Source: JAFGRR01 sp964499235 (lineage in GTDB: Bacteria; Planctomycetota; Phycisphaerae; UBA1845; Fen-1342). From it: 6,061 bases of DNA. How positions within the stretch are numbered: the first letter of the stretch is position 1; every line of letters starts with the position of its first letter. The notes below the pieces were generated by a model that saw nothing but the letters and a program-made list of their open reading frames with translations, had not been told where the DNA came from and did not search any database. Both the position numbers and the translations under genes were made by a program. Positions 1-6,061 of this stretch are shown piece after piece. The stretch spans positions 1 to 6,061 of the forward strand of contig CAZCKC010000183.1 in the NCBI GenBank assembly GCA_964499235.1, given 5' to 3'.

Positions 1-1215
1 CTGATGGACCTGGTCGAGTGGGCGATCGCGGGGCAGCTGGGCGGCTGGGTGGCGAGCGTGATGCCGGCCGGCGTGTGGCGGAGCCTGGTGGTCGACGGGC
101 TGATTGCGGGGGTTGGCGGGGTGGTGGTGTTCCTGCCGCAGATCCTGATTCTGTTCGCGTTCATCGCGGTGCTGGAGGATTGCGGCTACTTGTCGCGGGC
201 GGCCTACATGATGGACCGGCTGATGCGGGTGGTCGGGTTGAGCGGGCGGGCGTTCATTCCGCTGCTGTCGTCGTTTGCCTGCGCGGTGCCGGCGATCATG
301 GGGACGCGGACGATCGGGGACAAACGCGAGCGGTACATCACGATTTTGATCGCGCCGTTCATGAGTTGCTCGGCGCGGCTGCCGGTTTACATCCTGATGA
401 TCACGGCGTTCGTGCCGACGGTGACGTATCTCGGCGGGTGGGTGCAGCTACAGGCCGTCGTGATGATGGCCATGTATTTGGTCGGGGTCGTGGCGGCGGT
501 GGTGGTGGCGTGGGTGCTGCGGAAGAGTGTTTTCGCGGGGCCGCCGAGCACGCTGATGATGGAGATGCCGAGCTACAAGCTGCCGCGGCTGCGGAACGTT
601 TGGCAGCGGATGTACCTGGCAGGGACGTCGTTCCTGGTCCGGGCGGGGACGGTGATTTTGGCGGTGAACGTCGTCGTCTGGGTGCTGGCGTATTTCCCGC
701 GCAGCGCGGAGACGCGGGAGGCGGTCGCGGCGACGGCGGCGGCGGAGAACTGGGACGACGAGACGTTCGAGCAGCGGCTGGAGGGGGCGTACCTGCGGTC
801 GAGCTACCTGGGGCAGGCGGGGCAGTTCGTCGAGCCGGTGATCGAGCCGATCGGGTGGGACTGGCGGATCGGCGTGGGGGTGATCGCGTCGTTCCCGGCG
901 CGGGAGGTGATCATCGCGACGATGGGGACGATCTTCAATCTGGGCGGGGAGCAGGACGAGGGGTCGGAGCGGCTGCGGGATACGTTGCAACGGGCGGAGT
1001 TCGGCGACACCGGGCGGCCGCTGTTCACCTTGCCGGTGGCGTTGTCGCTGATGGTGTTCTTCGCGTTATGTGCCCAATGCGGGGCGACGCTGGCGATCAT
1101 CGGCAAGGAGACCCAGTCGTGGACGTGGCCGGTGATCTCGTTCACCGGGATGACGGTGATGGCGTACTTCGCGGCCTGGGGCACGGCGGTGGCGGCGCGG
1201 GCCGCGGGGCTCTAG
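1..1215 (+). CDS. feoB: Ferrous iron transport protein B, C-terminal membrane half (5' end outside window)
   Basis: FeoB is the inner-membrane Fe(II) uptake transporter, with an N-terminal G-protein domain and a C-terminal helical pore. Only the pore is present here: 404 codons are open from the first base, so the GTPase part lies upstream and the internal ATG at 4 is not the start. Counting that Met as 1, a gate-type segment spans 78-104 with FACAVP at 91-96 and TRT at 101-103. It is followed by CSARLPVY at 122-129, FPAREV at 277-282, and the second gate region with CAQC at 356-359 and GKET at 367-370. About eight hydrophobic stretches alternate with short loops, and a charged loop lies near 232-262. 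The usual GCNVP of the first gate reads ACAVP, which I recall from other subfamily members and do not read as damage. The gene ends in TAG at 1213-1215. The family call is very secure. Confidence 0.96.
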   Translation: MMDLVEWAIAGQLGGWVASVMPAGVWRSLVVDGLIAGVGGVVVFLPQILILFAFIAVLEDCGYLSRAAYMMDRLMRVVGLSGRAFIPLLSSFACAVPAIMGTRTIGDKRERYITILIAPFMSCSARLPVYILMITAFVPTVTYLGGWVQLQAVVMMAMYLVGVVAAVVVAWVLRKSVFAGPPSTLMMEMPSYKLPRLRNVWQRMYLAGTSFLVRAGTVILAVNVVVWVLAYFPRSAETREAVAATAAAENWDDETFEQRLEGAYLRSSYLGQAGQFVEPVIEPIGWDWRIGVGVIASFPAREVIIATMGTIFNLGGEQDEGSERLRDTLQRAEFGDTGRPLFTLPVALSLMVFFALCAQCGATLAIIGKETQSWTWPVISFTGMTVMAYFAAWGTAVAARAAGL

Positions 1216-1358
1216 CGGGGCGGGTTGGTCTCTTTTTCCAGCACGGCGACCGGGCCGGCTGCGTGGCGAGCGCGGCGGATGTCGGGTAAAACTCAAGGCC
1301 GACCGGCCGACGAGGTGGGGTGCGCGCCGCCGGGTGGCACGGGCCGCGAGGAGCGTCG
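1216..1358 (+). other. Intergenic gap between feoB and the MCE gene
   Basis: These 143 bases hold no gene I can support. A short T run (TCTTTTTCC, about 1230-1238) follows feoB, but the only upstream stem is CCGC (1202-1205) with GCGG (1215-1218), too weak for a confident Rho-independent terminator. GGCCGACCGGCC at 1297-1308 can fold into a 4-bp hairpin, which is expected by chance at this GC content. No clear -35/-10 pair is visible. An in-frame GTG at 1320 could extend the downstream gene by 13 codons, but it lacks a good ribosome binding site. Confidence 0.5.
1348..1353 (+). promoter_or_regulatory. Ribosome binding site that sets the MCE gene start
   Basis: GAGGAG lies five bases before the ATG at 1359. 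It is the clearest Shine-Dalgarno sequence in the window. It supports the ATG over the in-frame GTG at 1320, which would put 13 Gly/Arg/Ala-rich residues ahead of a typical MCE N-terminal anchor. Confidence 0.75.
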
Positions 1359-2708
1359 ATGGAGAGCACGAAGCAGGATTTTCTGCTGGGCCTGACGGTG
1401 CTGGTCATGGTGGCGCTGCTGGTCGGGTCGTTCTTCTTTCTGATGGAAGGCCCGCTGTTCAAGCCGGAGACGCGGCAGCTGGTGGTGCACTTCGAGGAGG
1501 GCATTGCGCGGCTGAAGGCGGGGAGCCCGGTGCTGTTGCGGGGGGCGGTCGACGTCGGTGACGTGGCGAGCGTCGATTTGTTGGGCGGCAGCGGCCGCGA
1601 CTTGACCAAGCCGATCATCGTGATCACGGCCGAAATCGAGCGTGACAAGATCACGTTGTTCAAGGATTGCCGGCTGACGACGTCGGAGGGGGTGATCGGC
1701 GGAGGCGGGTCGCTGGTGATTCTTGATGTCGGGACGCCCGAGCGGGGGGTGTTGCCGGAGGACCAGCCGGTCGATGGTGAGCCGCCGCAGAGCTTTCAGG
1801 CGGCGATCAACCAGTTGTCGGAGCGGGTGCTGGGTCCGGGCGGGTTGCTGGAGGACGTGGAGTTCGCGCTCGACCGGGATCGCGCCGGCTCGCTGATGTA
1901 CAAGATCCTCGTGAGCCTGGACGACGTGAATGCGATGACGGGGTCGCTGCGGCGCGAGCTGACGGCGGGTGAGCAGGAAGCGCTGATCGGCCAGCTGCAC
2001 AGCATCCTTGACAATGTGAACCAGCTGACGGGCTCGTTGCGGGAGCAGGTGGATCCGCAGCTGCGCGAGAGCCTGCTGGCGCAGATCCATGTCATGCTGA
2101 CGCGGATGAACGAGATGGTCGTCAGGGCGCAGGAGCTGGTCGACGAGAGCGCGCCGCGGCTGGCGTCGGCGCTGACGCACGTGGAGAGCGCGGCGCGGAC
2201 GCTGGACGAGTCGATCCTGGGGCCGCTGGCGGCGGAGTTCGACGCGAGCGCGGAAGGGACGCTGCTGGCGAAGGTGCACACGAGCATGGACAGCGTCGTG
2301 GCGACGCTGGGGAACGTGGAAGCGGTGAGCCGGCAGGGCCGCGAGATGATCGTGCTCCAGCGGCCGGCGCTGGCGCGGACGATCGGCAACCTGAAGGCGG
2401 CCAGCGAGACGCTGGCGGCCGGGCTCAACGAGATTCGCACGCAGCCGTGGCGGCTGCTGAACCCGCCGACCGAGGCGGAGAAATCGCGGATCATCGCGTT
2501 CGAGGCCGCCCGGCAGTTTGCGCAGGCGGCGCGGCGGCTGGATGACGTGACGACGCAGCTCGAGGCGCTCGAAGCGACGGCGACGGATGACGGGACGGTC
2601 TACGCGGATCCGGCCACGGTCGAGCGGATCCGGGTGGAGCTCGAACAGGCGTTCAAGCGGTTCGAGCAGGCCGAGGCGTATCTCTGGCAGGAGATGCGGA
2701 CGCCTTGA
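1359..2708 (+). CDS. MCE (MlaD-type) domain lipid-transport protein with long helical tail
   Basis: This 449-residue protein carries one MCE domain. In this family such domains form hexameric rings that bind lipid in the periplasm and work with an MlaE-type permease and an MlaF-type ATPase. The N-terminus is a short charged stretch (MESTKQD) and one membrane helix at about 9-28, so the body should be periplasmic. The MCE domain runs roughly 38-126: a beta-rich start (LVVHFEEG, 41-48), then LKAGSPVLLRG (52-62) with the Gly-Val pair after it, then EGVIGGGGSLVILDVG (110-125). Residues 150-350 are predicted helical, with heptad-like spacing and a repeat of about 30-33 residues. A conserved-looking QPWRLLNPPTEAE (362-374) precedes a final helical segment. 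No permease or ATPase gene is adjacent: upstream is feoB and downstream is a flavoprotein whose start overlaps this stop. The domain call is strong; the transported lipid is unknown. Confidence 0.9.
   Translation: MESTKQDFLLGLTVLVMVALLVGSFFFLMEGPLFKPETRQLVVHFEEGIARLKAGSPVLLRGAVDVGDVASVDLLGGSGRDLTKPIIVITAEIERDKITLFKDCRLTTSEGVIGGGGSLVILDVGTPERGVLPEDQPVDGEPPQSFQAAINQLSERVLGPGGLLEDVEFALDRDRAGSLMYKILVSLDDVNAMTGSLRRELTAGEQEALIGQLHSILDNVNQLTGSLREQVDPQLRESLLAQIHVMLTRMNEMVVRAQELVDESAPRLASALTHVESAARTLDESILGPLAAEFDASAEGTLLAKVHTSMDSVVATLGNVEAVSRQGREMIVLQRPALARTIGNLKAASETLAAGLNEIRTQPWRLLNPPTEAEKSRIIAFEAARQFAQAARRLDDVTTQLEALEATATDDGTVYADPATVERIRVELEQAFKRFEQAEAYLWQEMRTP
1902..2372 (+). repeat. Degenerate ~31-residue helical repeats inside the MCE protein
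   Basis: Five diverged units can be aligned at residues 182, 214, 244, 274 and 307 (spacing 32, 30, 30, 33). Four of them begin with His, and the first with Lys. The first three share a core of the form [KH]-x-h-L-x-x-h-N: KILVSLDDVN, HSILDNVNQL and HVMLTRMNEM. TGSLRRE at 194-200 and TGSLREQ at 224-230 are a near-identical pair 30 residues apart. The repeat shows in the protein much more than in the DNA. It probably builds the long helical barrel or needle seen in other MCE proteins; that role is inferred. Confidence 0.5.
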
Positions 2709-3811
2709 GCAGCGGCGGGACGCGTGAGGCCAGTGTGCTGGTGGTCGGCGGCGGGATTGCGGCCGTCGGGGCGGCGTTGCGTGCGGGTCAGCTCGGGCAC
2801 ACGACGCTGCTGGTCGAGCCGCCAACTGACAGCTGGCCGGACGCGGCACCGTGCTGGGTCGGTGTGACCGGGGCGACGCTGTGGGGCCGGCTGGTGTCGA
2901 GTCGGCCGCTGCCGGAGGCCGTGCCGGCGGAGGTCATCCGGCTGCACGACGGGGCCGGTGACGAGGCCGTTGACGTGGCGGATGATGCCGCGCGGCCGAT
3001 GCTGCTGCGGCATGGCGACGTGGTGAGCGCACTGGCGGGGGGGTATGTGGAGCTGCCGGTGCAGCGTGTGACGGGGGCGGTTGAGCGGCTGGTGTTGGAG
3101 GAGACGGGGGCGGCGGTCGAAGGTTCAAGCGGCGTGCTGGGGCGGGGGAAGTTCCTGCTGCTGGGTGGAGAGGCGGAGTCGCCGCTGGCGCGCCAGGCCG
3201 GGCTCTTGGCGGCCGGGCAGGCCGACACGCGGCAGCGGGGCTGGGAAGCGATCTTTGCGTGCGAGGCCGAGGCGCCGGGGCTGCACATCGTCGTGCGGCC
3301 GACGGGGGACGTGCCGCTGGTAGCGGCGGTGGTGCGGGACGGGTACGCGAGCGTGGCGGCGTTGGGGGCGGTTGGCCCGGCGGCGTTGCAAGCGGCGGTG
3401 ACGGCGGGGGTCGCGCGGCTGAACGGAACCGGGGTGATGACGGTGCGGGGGGCGGCGTTGGCGAGCCGCGGGCTGCCGATCGGCGGCGCGCTGGAGCTGG
3501 ATCACCACACGGGAAAACGGACATTGCTGATCGATCGGGTCGGCGGTTTTCTGGCGGCGTTCAGCGGGGAGGCGGTCTTTCCGCTGCTGCGGTCGGCGAT
3601 GCTGGCGGCGGAGGTGGTGGGCAAGGCGCTGAGCGACGAGTCGATGTGGCAGGATCGGCTGGGGACGTTCGAGAAGGCGTGGCGGCGGGACCTGGCGCAG
3701 TACCTGCGGATGCCGAATACGGATCTGGGGCTGCTGCTGCCGCTGGTGTTTCGCAACGAGCAGATGGCGCGGCGAATGGTGCACGCGTTCGTGCGCGGGC
3801 AGGATATCTGA
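2705..3811 (+). CDS. FAD-dependent oxidoreductase, distantly geranylgeranyl-reductase-like
   Basis: This predicted 368-residue flavoprotein opens with a Rossmann dinucleotide fold: hydrophobic strand VLVVGGG, then GGGIAA at 15-20 and an acidic residue ending the second strand (E38). R102 and D105 in LLRHGDVVSAL match the 'R..(F)D..L' motif of the PHBH/geranylgeranyl reductase superfamily. LLIDRVGGFLAAFSGEA (274-290) followed by LLRSAMLAAEVV (294-305) matches the FAD-pyrophosphate 'GDAAG...TGEGI..AL.SG..AAE' block. D277 is kept, but the preceding Gly is Ile and the usual GEG is GEA. It is somewhat shorter than typical members (about 390-430 residues) and its middle is weakly conserved. The TTG start overlaps the MCE stop as TTGA, with AGGAG at 2689-2693, so translation is probably coupled. 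The substrate is unknown. A halogenase-like or FixC-like enzyme is an alternative. I considered GlpB and do not favour it. Confidence 0.75.
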   Translation: MSSGGTREASVLVVGGGIAAVGAALRAGQLGHTTLLVEPPTDSWPDAAPCWVGVTGATLWGRLVSSRPLPEAVPAEVIRLHDGAGDEAVDVADDAARPMLLRHGDVVSALAGGYVELPVQRVTGAVERLVLEETGAAVEGSSGVLGRGKFLLLGGEAESPLARQAGLLAAGQADTRQRGWEAIFACEAEAPGLHIVVRPTGDVPLVAAVVRDGYASVAALGAVGPAALQAAVTAGVARLNGTGVMTVRGAALASRGLPIGGALELDHHTGKRTLLIDRVGGFLAAFSGEAVFPLLRSAMLAAEVVGKALSDESMWQDRLGTFEKAWRRDLAQYLRMPNTDLGLLLPLVFRNEQMARRMVHAFVRGQDI

Positions 3812-3819
3812 TTTACAAT
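3812..3819 (+). promoter_or_regulatory. Possible -10 element upstream of def
   Basis: TACAAT at 3814-3819 differs by one base from the TATAAT consensus and lies in the most AT-rich stretch of the window, just after the flavoprotein stop. No good -35 hexamer stands 16-18 bases upstream, and that region is coding and very GC-rich. It is a weak candidate for a promoter of the def-fmt-rsmB group. Confidence 0.25.
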
Positions 3820-3855
3820 CCTTTTTGTTGAAGGGACGCGACGGCACGCGAGGCA

Positions 3856-3865
3856 TGCACGTGCA
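3856..3865 (+). promoter_or_regulatory. Perfect 10-base palindrome before def
   Basis: TGCACGTGCA is its own reverse complement and touches the def ribosome binding site. GCATGC at 3853-3858 is a second, overlapping palindrome. It could be an operator or a small hairpin that hides the ribosome binding site. A single 10-base palindrome is also plausible by chance, so the call is tentative. Confidence 0.25.
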
Positions 3866-3870
3866 GGTGG
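3865..3870 (+). promoter_or_regulatory. Ribosome binding site for def
   Basis: AGGTGG lies six bases before the TTG at 3877. It supports that codon as the def start, although TTG is an uncommon initiator. In-frame alternatives at 3898 (TTG) and 3931 (GTG) have no comparable site. Confidence 0.55.
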
Positions 3871-3876
3871 CTTGTT

Positions 3877-4434
3877 TTGACTGATGCAACGACGGTATTG
3901 AACACGGTTGATCTGGGGTCGCTGGGGATCGTGAACTATCCGCATCCGGTGCTGCGAGTGCAGTGCGCGCGGGTCGAGGCGTTTGACGAGCAGTTGGCGG
4001 GGCTGGCGCAGCGGATGCTGGCGCTGATGCACGCGGCGAAGGGCGTGGGGCTGGCGGCGCCGCAGGTGAACGTGCCGGTGCAGTTGTTCGTGATGAACCA
4101 CAGCGGCCAGCCGGGCGACAACAAGGTCTTCGTAAATCCCGAGATTCGTGATCAGGAACAGGTGGCCGAGGCGGAGGAGGGCTGCCTGTCGATTCCCGGC
4201 GTGCACGTGAACGTGCGGCGGGCGAAGACGTGCCGGATCGTCGCGCAGGACCTGGCCGGTCAGCCGATCGAGCTCGTGGAGAGCGAGCTGCCGGCGCGGA
4301 TCTGGCAGCACGAGACGGATCATCTCAACGGCGTGCTGATCCTGGACCGGATGGGGCCGACCGACAAGATCGCGACGCGCAAGGCGTTGCGGCAGCTCGA
4401 GCAGCAGTTCCCGCAGGTGGGCGGCGGCTCGTGA
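3877..4434 (+). CDS. def: Peptide deformylase
   Basis: This enzyme removes the N-formyl group from nascent proteins as they leave the ribosome, using one bound metal, usually Fe(II). At 185 residues it is of normal length and all three family motifs are intact. Motif 1 is GVGLAAPQV (56-64), motif 2 is EGCLSIPG (101-108) and motif 3 is QHETDH (144-149). C103, H145 and H149 are the expected metal ligands and E146 the catalytic base; Q63 should stabilise the transition state. YPHPVLR (21-27) is the usual N-terminal strand. The start is TTG at 3877, with a ribosome binding site six bases ahead. The first 15 residues are poorly conserved in this family, so a later start is possible. The gene is the first of a def-fmt-rsmB run; the gap to fmt is under 50 bases. 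No truncation or motif loss is seen. Confidence 0.97.
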   Translation: MTDATTVLNTVDLGSLGIVNYPHPVLRVQCARVEAFDEQLAGLAQRMLALMHAAKGVGLAAPQVNVPVQLFVMNHSGQPGDNKVFVNPEIRDQEQVAEAEEGCLSIPGVHVNVRRAKTCRIVAQDLAGQPIELVESELPARIWQHETDHLNGVLILDRMGPTDKIATRKALRQLEQQFPQVGGGS

Positions 4435-4483
4435 GCAGCGGCCGAGCGCAACCGGCGGACTCCCTGGATTGGGTTTCCTGAGC

Positions 4484-5440
4484 GTGGCCCGGCTAGCCTT
4501 TCTTGGAACGGGAGAGTTCGGCGTGCCGGCGCTGTGGGCGCTGGTGGACGCGGGGCACGACGTGGCGGTGGTGATCAGCCAGCCGGACCGGCCGGCGGGT
4601 CGCGGGCGGCAGGTGAAGCCGACGCCGGTGCGGGCGGCGGCGCAGGGGCTCGGGCTGAACCACCGGCAGACGGAGGACATCAATGCGGCGCCGGTGGCGG
4701 AATGGTTTGCGGGCGTTGAGCTGGGAATCGTCGCGGCGTTCGGGCAGAAGCTCGGACCGGCGGTGCTGGCGGCGGTGCCGCGGGGGTTTGTGAACCTGCA
4801 CGCGTCGCTGTTGCCGAAGTACCGGGGGGCGGCGCCGTTCCAGTGGGCGCTGATCCACGGCGAGGCGGAGACGGGGGTGACGATCTTTCAACTCGACGAG
4901 GCGTGGGACCGCGGGCCGATCTGGGCGCAGGGCAAGCTGGCGATTCCGGACGACGTGACGGCGGCGGAGCTGCATGACGAGCTCGCGAAGCTGGCGGCGG
5001 AGTTGCTGCCGGCGCGGCTGGAGCAGATCCTGGCGGGCAAGGCGACGCCGCTGCCGCAGGCGGCGGTGGAGGCGACGCGGGCGCCGAAGCTGTCGCGGGC
5101 GGACGGCTACGTGGACTGGGCCGCGCCAGCGGTGCAGGTGGCGGGGCGGATTCGCGGGTTGTGGAGCTGGCCTGGGGCGCGGGCGGTGTTTGCTGCGCGG
5201 AGTGGGAAGCGTGAGGAGGTGACGCTGGCGCGGGCGGTCGTGGCGGAGCGGGAGTCGAAACCTGACGCGGACTGCCCGCCGGGTACGGTCCGCGCGGACG
5301 GGCTGATCCAGACCGGGCAGGGGAGCGTGCGGTTGATCGAGCTTCAGCCGGCCGGCCGGCGGGTGATGGGCTTTGAGGATTTTGTTCGCGGGCGGCAGGT
5401 GGCGCCGCCGGACCGGTTTATGCGCTGGGAGCCGCGGTGA
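4484..5440 (+). CDS. fmt: Methionyl-tRNA formyltransferase
   Basis: Fmt transfers formyl from 10-formyltetrahydrofolate to initiator Met-tRNA in the cytoplasm, making the group that the product of the upstream gene def later removes. With the GTG start the protein has 318 residues, close to the usual 310-320. The N-terminal formyltransferase domain begins LAFLGTGEFGVPAL (4-17), has the GRGRQVKPTPV loop (39-49), then NLHASLLPKYRGAAP (104-118). N104, H106 and D142 match the catalytic triad. The C-terminal OB-like domain (about 205-310) includes KLSRADGYVDW (202-212), LWSWPGA (226-232) and FEDFVRGR (287-294). I chose GTG 4484 because homologues begin two residues before the first strand. An in-frame TTG at 4469 would add five residues (MGFLS), and neither start has a strong ribosome binding site. 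The stop overlaps the rsmB start as GTGA. Confidence 0.97.
   Translation: MARLAFLGTGEFGVPALWALVDAGHDVAVVISQPDRPAGRGRQVKPTPVRAAAQGLGLNHRQTEDINAAPVAEWFAGVELGIVAAFGQKLGPAVLAAVPRGFVNLHASLLPKYRGAAPFQWALIHGEAETGVTIFQLDEAWDRGPIWAQGKLAIPDDVTAAELHDELAKLAAELLPARLEQILAGKATPLPQAAVEATRAPKLSRADGYVDWAAPAVQVAGRIRGLWSWPGARAVFAARSGKREEVTLARAVVAERESKPDADCPPGTVRADGLIQTGQGSVRLIELQPAGRRVMGFEDFVRGRQVAPPDRFMRWEPR
5427..5431 (+). promoter_or_regulatory. Ribosome binding site for rsmB inside fmt
   Basis: GGGAG lies five bases before the GTG at 5437 and within the last codons of fmt. Together with the GTGA stop-start overlap it supports this start and translational coupling to fmt. Confidence 0.5.
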
Positions 5441-6061
5441 GCGCGCCGGGTCGTGCGGTGTTGACGGCGCGGGCGGCGGCGCTGGAGGCGGTGGCGGCGG
5501 CGGTCGCGCGGCAGGGGTTTGCGGGCGATGTGCTGAGCCGGCTGCGGGACGCGGGTCGGCTGCCGGGGAGCGAGGCGGGCTTTGCGCGGGAGCTGGCGCT
5601 GGGGACGATCCGGCACTGGGTGACGATTCAACGGGTGTTGCGGGCGGTGGCGGATTACAACCCGACGCGGGTGGCGCCGGTGCTGCGGTCGGTGCTGGCG
5701 GTGGCGGCCTACCAGGTGGTGTGGCTGCCGGGGGTGCCGGTGTTCGCCGCGGTCGACGAAGCGGTGGAGCTGGCGCGGCAGCACGGGCAGCGGCGGGCGA
5801 CGGGGATGGTCAACGCGATCCTGCGCAAGCTCGTGCGGGCGATCGATGTGCGGGAGAGCGGCTGGGAGCCGCGGGACGCGTATTGTGTGCGGACCGACTT
5901 TGCGCGCGGGTGCCGTTTCAAGCAGGCGGTGCTGCCATCGCCGGGTCAGGACCAGACGGCGTTCGTGGCGGCGGCGGTGGGTGAGCGCCGCGAGCGGTTC
6001 GAAGTGCTGGCCGAGCGGTTTGGGCGGGGGGCGGCGGAGAGGGTCGGCTGGGCCTCGCAGG
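5437..6061 (+). CDS. rsmB: 16S rRNA m5C967 methyltransferase, N-terminal part (3' end outside window)
   Basis: RsmB (Sun/Fmu) methylates C967 of 16S rRNA using S-adenosylmethionine. The 208 codons here cover the N-terminal NusB-like RNA-binding domain and a linker; the methyltransferase domain with its catalytic cysteines would lie beyond 6061. Signature parts of the NusB-like domain are ARELALGTIRHW (50-61), LRSVLAVAAYQVVWLPGVP (83-101), AAVDEAVELA (104-113) and MVNAILRKL (124-132). QAVLPSP (183-189) and the following helical region match the linker ahead of the catalytic domain, although the usual 'S.P.WLV.RW' stretch reads GERRERFEVLAERFG. The GTG start overlaps the fmt stop by four bases and has GGGAG five bases upstream. 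The reading frame stays open to the last base. A NusB-only protein is unlikely because the sequence continues past that domain and follows fmt, the common position of rsmB. Confidence 0.9.
   Translation, partial: MSAPGRAVLTARAAALEAVAAAVARQGFAGDVLSRLRDAGRLPGSEAGFARELALGTIRHWVTIQRVLRAVADYNPTRVAPVLRSVLAVAAYQVVWLPGVPVFAAVDEAVELARQHGQRRATGMVNAILRKLVRAIDVRESGWEPRDAYCVRTDFARGCRFKQAVLPSPGQDQTAFVAAAVGERRERFEVLAERFGRGAAERVGWASQ

Noticed and set aside
1202..1238. Possible Rho-independent terminator after feoB
   Set aside because: The stem is only four base pairs with a nine-base loop, the T run starts about a dozen bases later, and the GCGGGGC copies are direct repeats that cannot pair with each other.
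18..1289. A 423-codon + strand frame overlapping feoB
   Set aside because: It is an Ala/Gly/Arg-rich shifted frame with no motif; the feoB frame carries all the family signatures.
1297..1308. Small GGCC hairpin before the MCE gene
   Set aside because: Four-base self-complementary GGCC pairs are very common at this GC content and nothing else marks the site.
1293..2849. A 518-codon open frame on the minus strand across the MCE gene
   Set aside because: Its product is rich in Arg, Pro, His and Gln with no recognisable domain, as expected for the reverse of a G-ending, GC-rich gene. The + strand frame has a clear MCE domain.
2705..3811. Reading the flavoprotein as GlpB, anaerobic glycerol-3-phosphate dehydrogenase subunit B
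   Set aside because: No glpA or glpC lies nearby, and the R..D and FSGEA..LLRSAMLAAE blocks fit the geranylgeranyl-reductase-like superfamily better.
3502..4683. A 393-codon minus-strand open frame across the flavoprotein end, def and the fmt start
   Set aside because: It spans three boundaries of well-supported + strand genes and has low-complexity Arg/Pro/Ala composition, so it is a shadow frame.
5373..5984. A 203-codon + strand frame overlapping the end of fmt and rsmB
   Set aside because: It is Gly/Ala-rich with no domain, while the frame opening at 5437 encodes a recognisable NusB-like domain.

Overview
This is a GC-rich bacterial chromosomal segment with every supported gene on the + strand and almost no non-coding DNA. 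It holds six protein genes. Four are complete and the two outermost run off the window. The organism cannot be named from the sequence. Very high GC, a strong preference for G in the third codon position, frequent TTG/GTG starts, a FeoB of the 'FACAVP / CAQC' subtype and an MCE protein with an 'NPxE' C-terminal region together suggest a Planctomycetota-like lineage (perhaps Phycisphaerae). That is an inference from memory of the families, not a database result.

Layout. Positions 1-1215 encode the C-terminal membrane half of the ferrous iron transporter FeoB. A 143-base gap follows. It contains no convincing terminator or promoter, but ends in a good ribosome binding site. Positions 1359-2708 encode a single-MCE-domain (MlaD-type) membrane-anchored lipid transport protein with a long helical tail. 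Its stop codon overlaps (TTGA) the start of a 368-residue FAD-binding oxidoreductase distantly resembling the geranylgeranyl reductase family (2705-3811). A 65-base, relatively AT-rich gap (3812-3876) has a -10-like hexamer and a perfect 10-base palindrome. After it comes a translation-maturation cluster: peptide deformylase (def, 3877-4434), methionyl-tRNA formyltransferase (fmt, 4484-5440) and the start of 16S rRNA m5C967 methyltransferase (rsmB, from 5437).

How the genes work together. Fmt formylates initiator Met-tRNA and Def removes the formyl group from new proteins, so the pair forms one cycle. RsmB modifies the small ribosomal subunit and is a common neighbour of fmt; here it overlaps fmt by four bases (GTGA). 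The MCE protein and the flavoprotein are also translationally coupled and probably co-transcribed, but their shared purpose is unknown. FeoB appears to be the end of a separate upstream unit. No RNA genes, insertion sequences, CRISPR arrays or phage genes were seen. Nothing in the window is clearly a new system; the least explained part is the MCE-flavoprotein pair.
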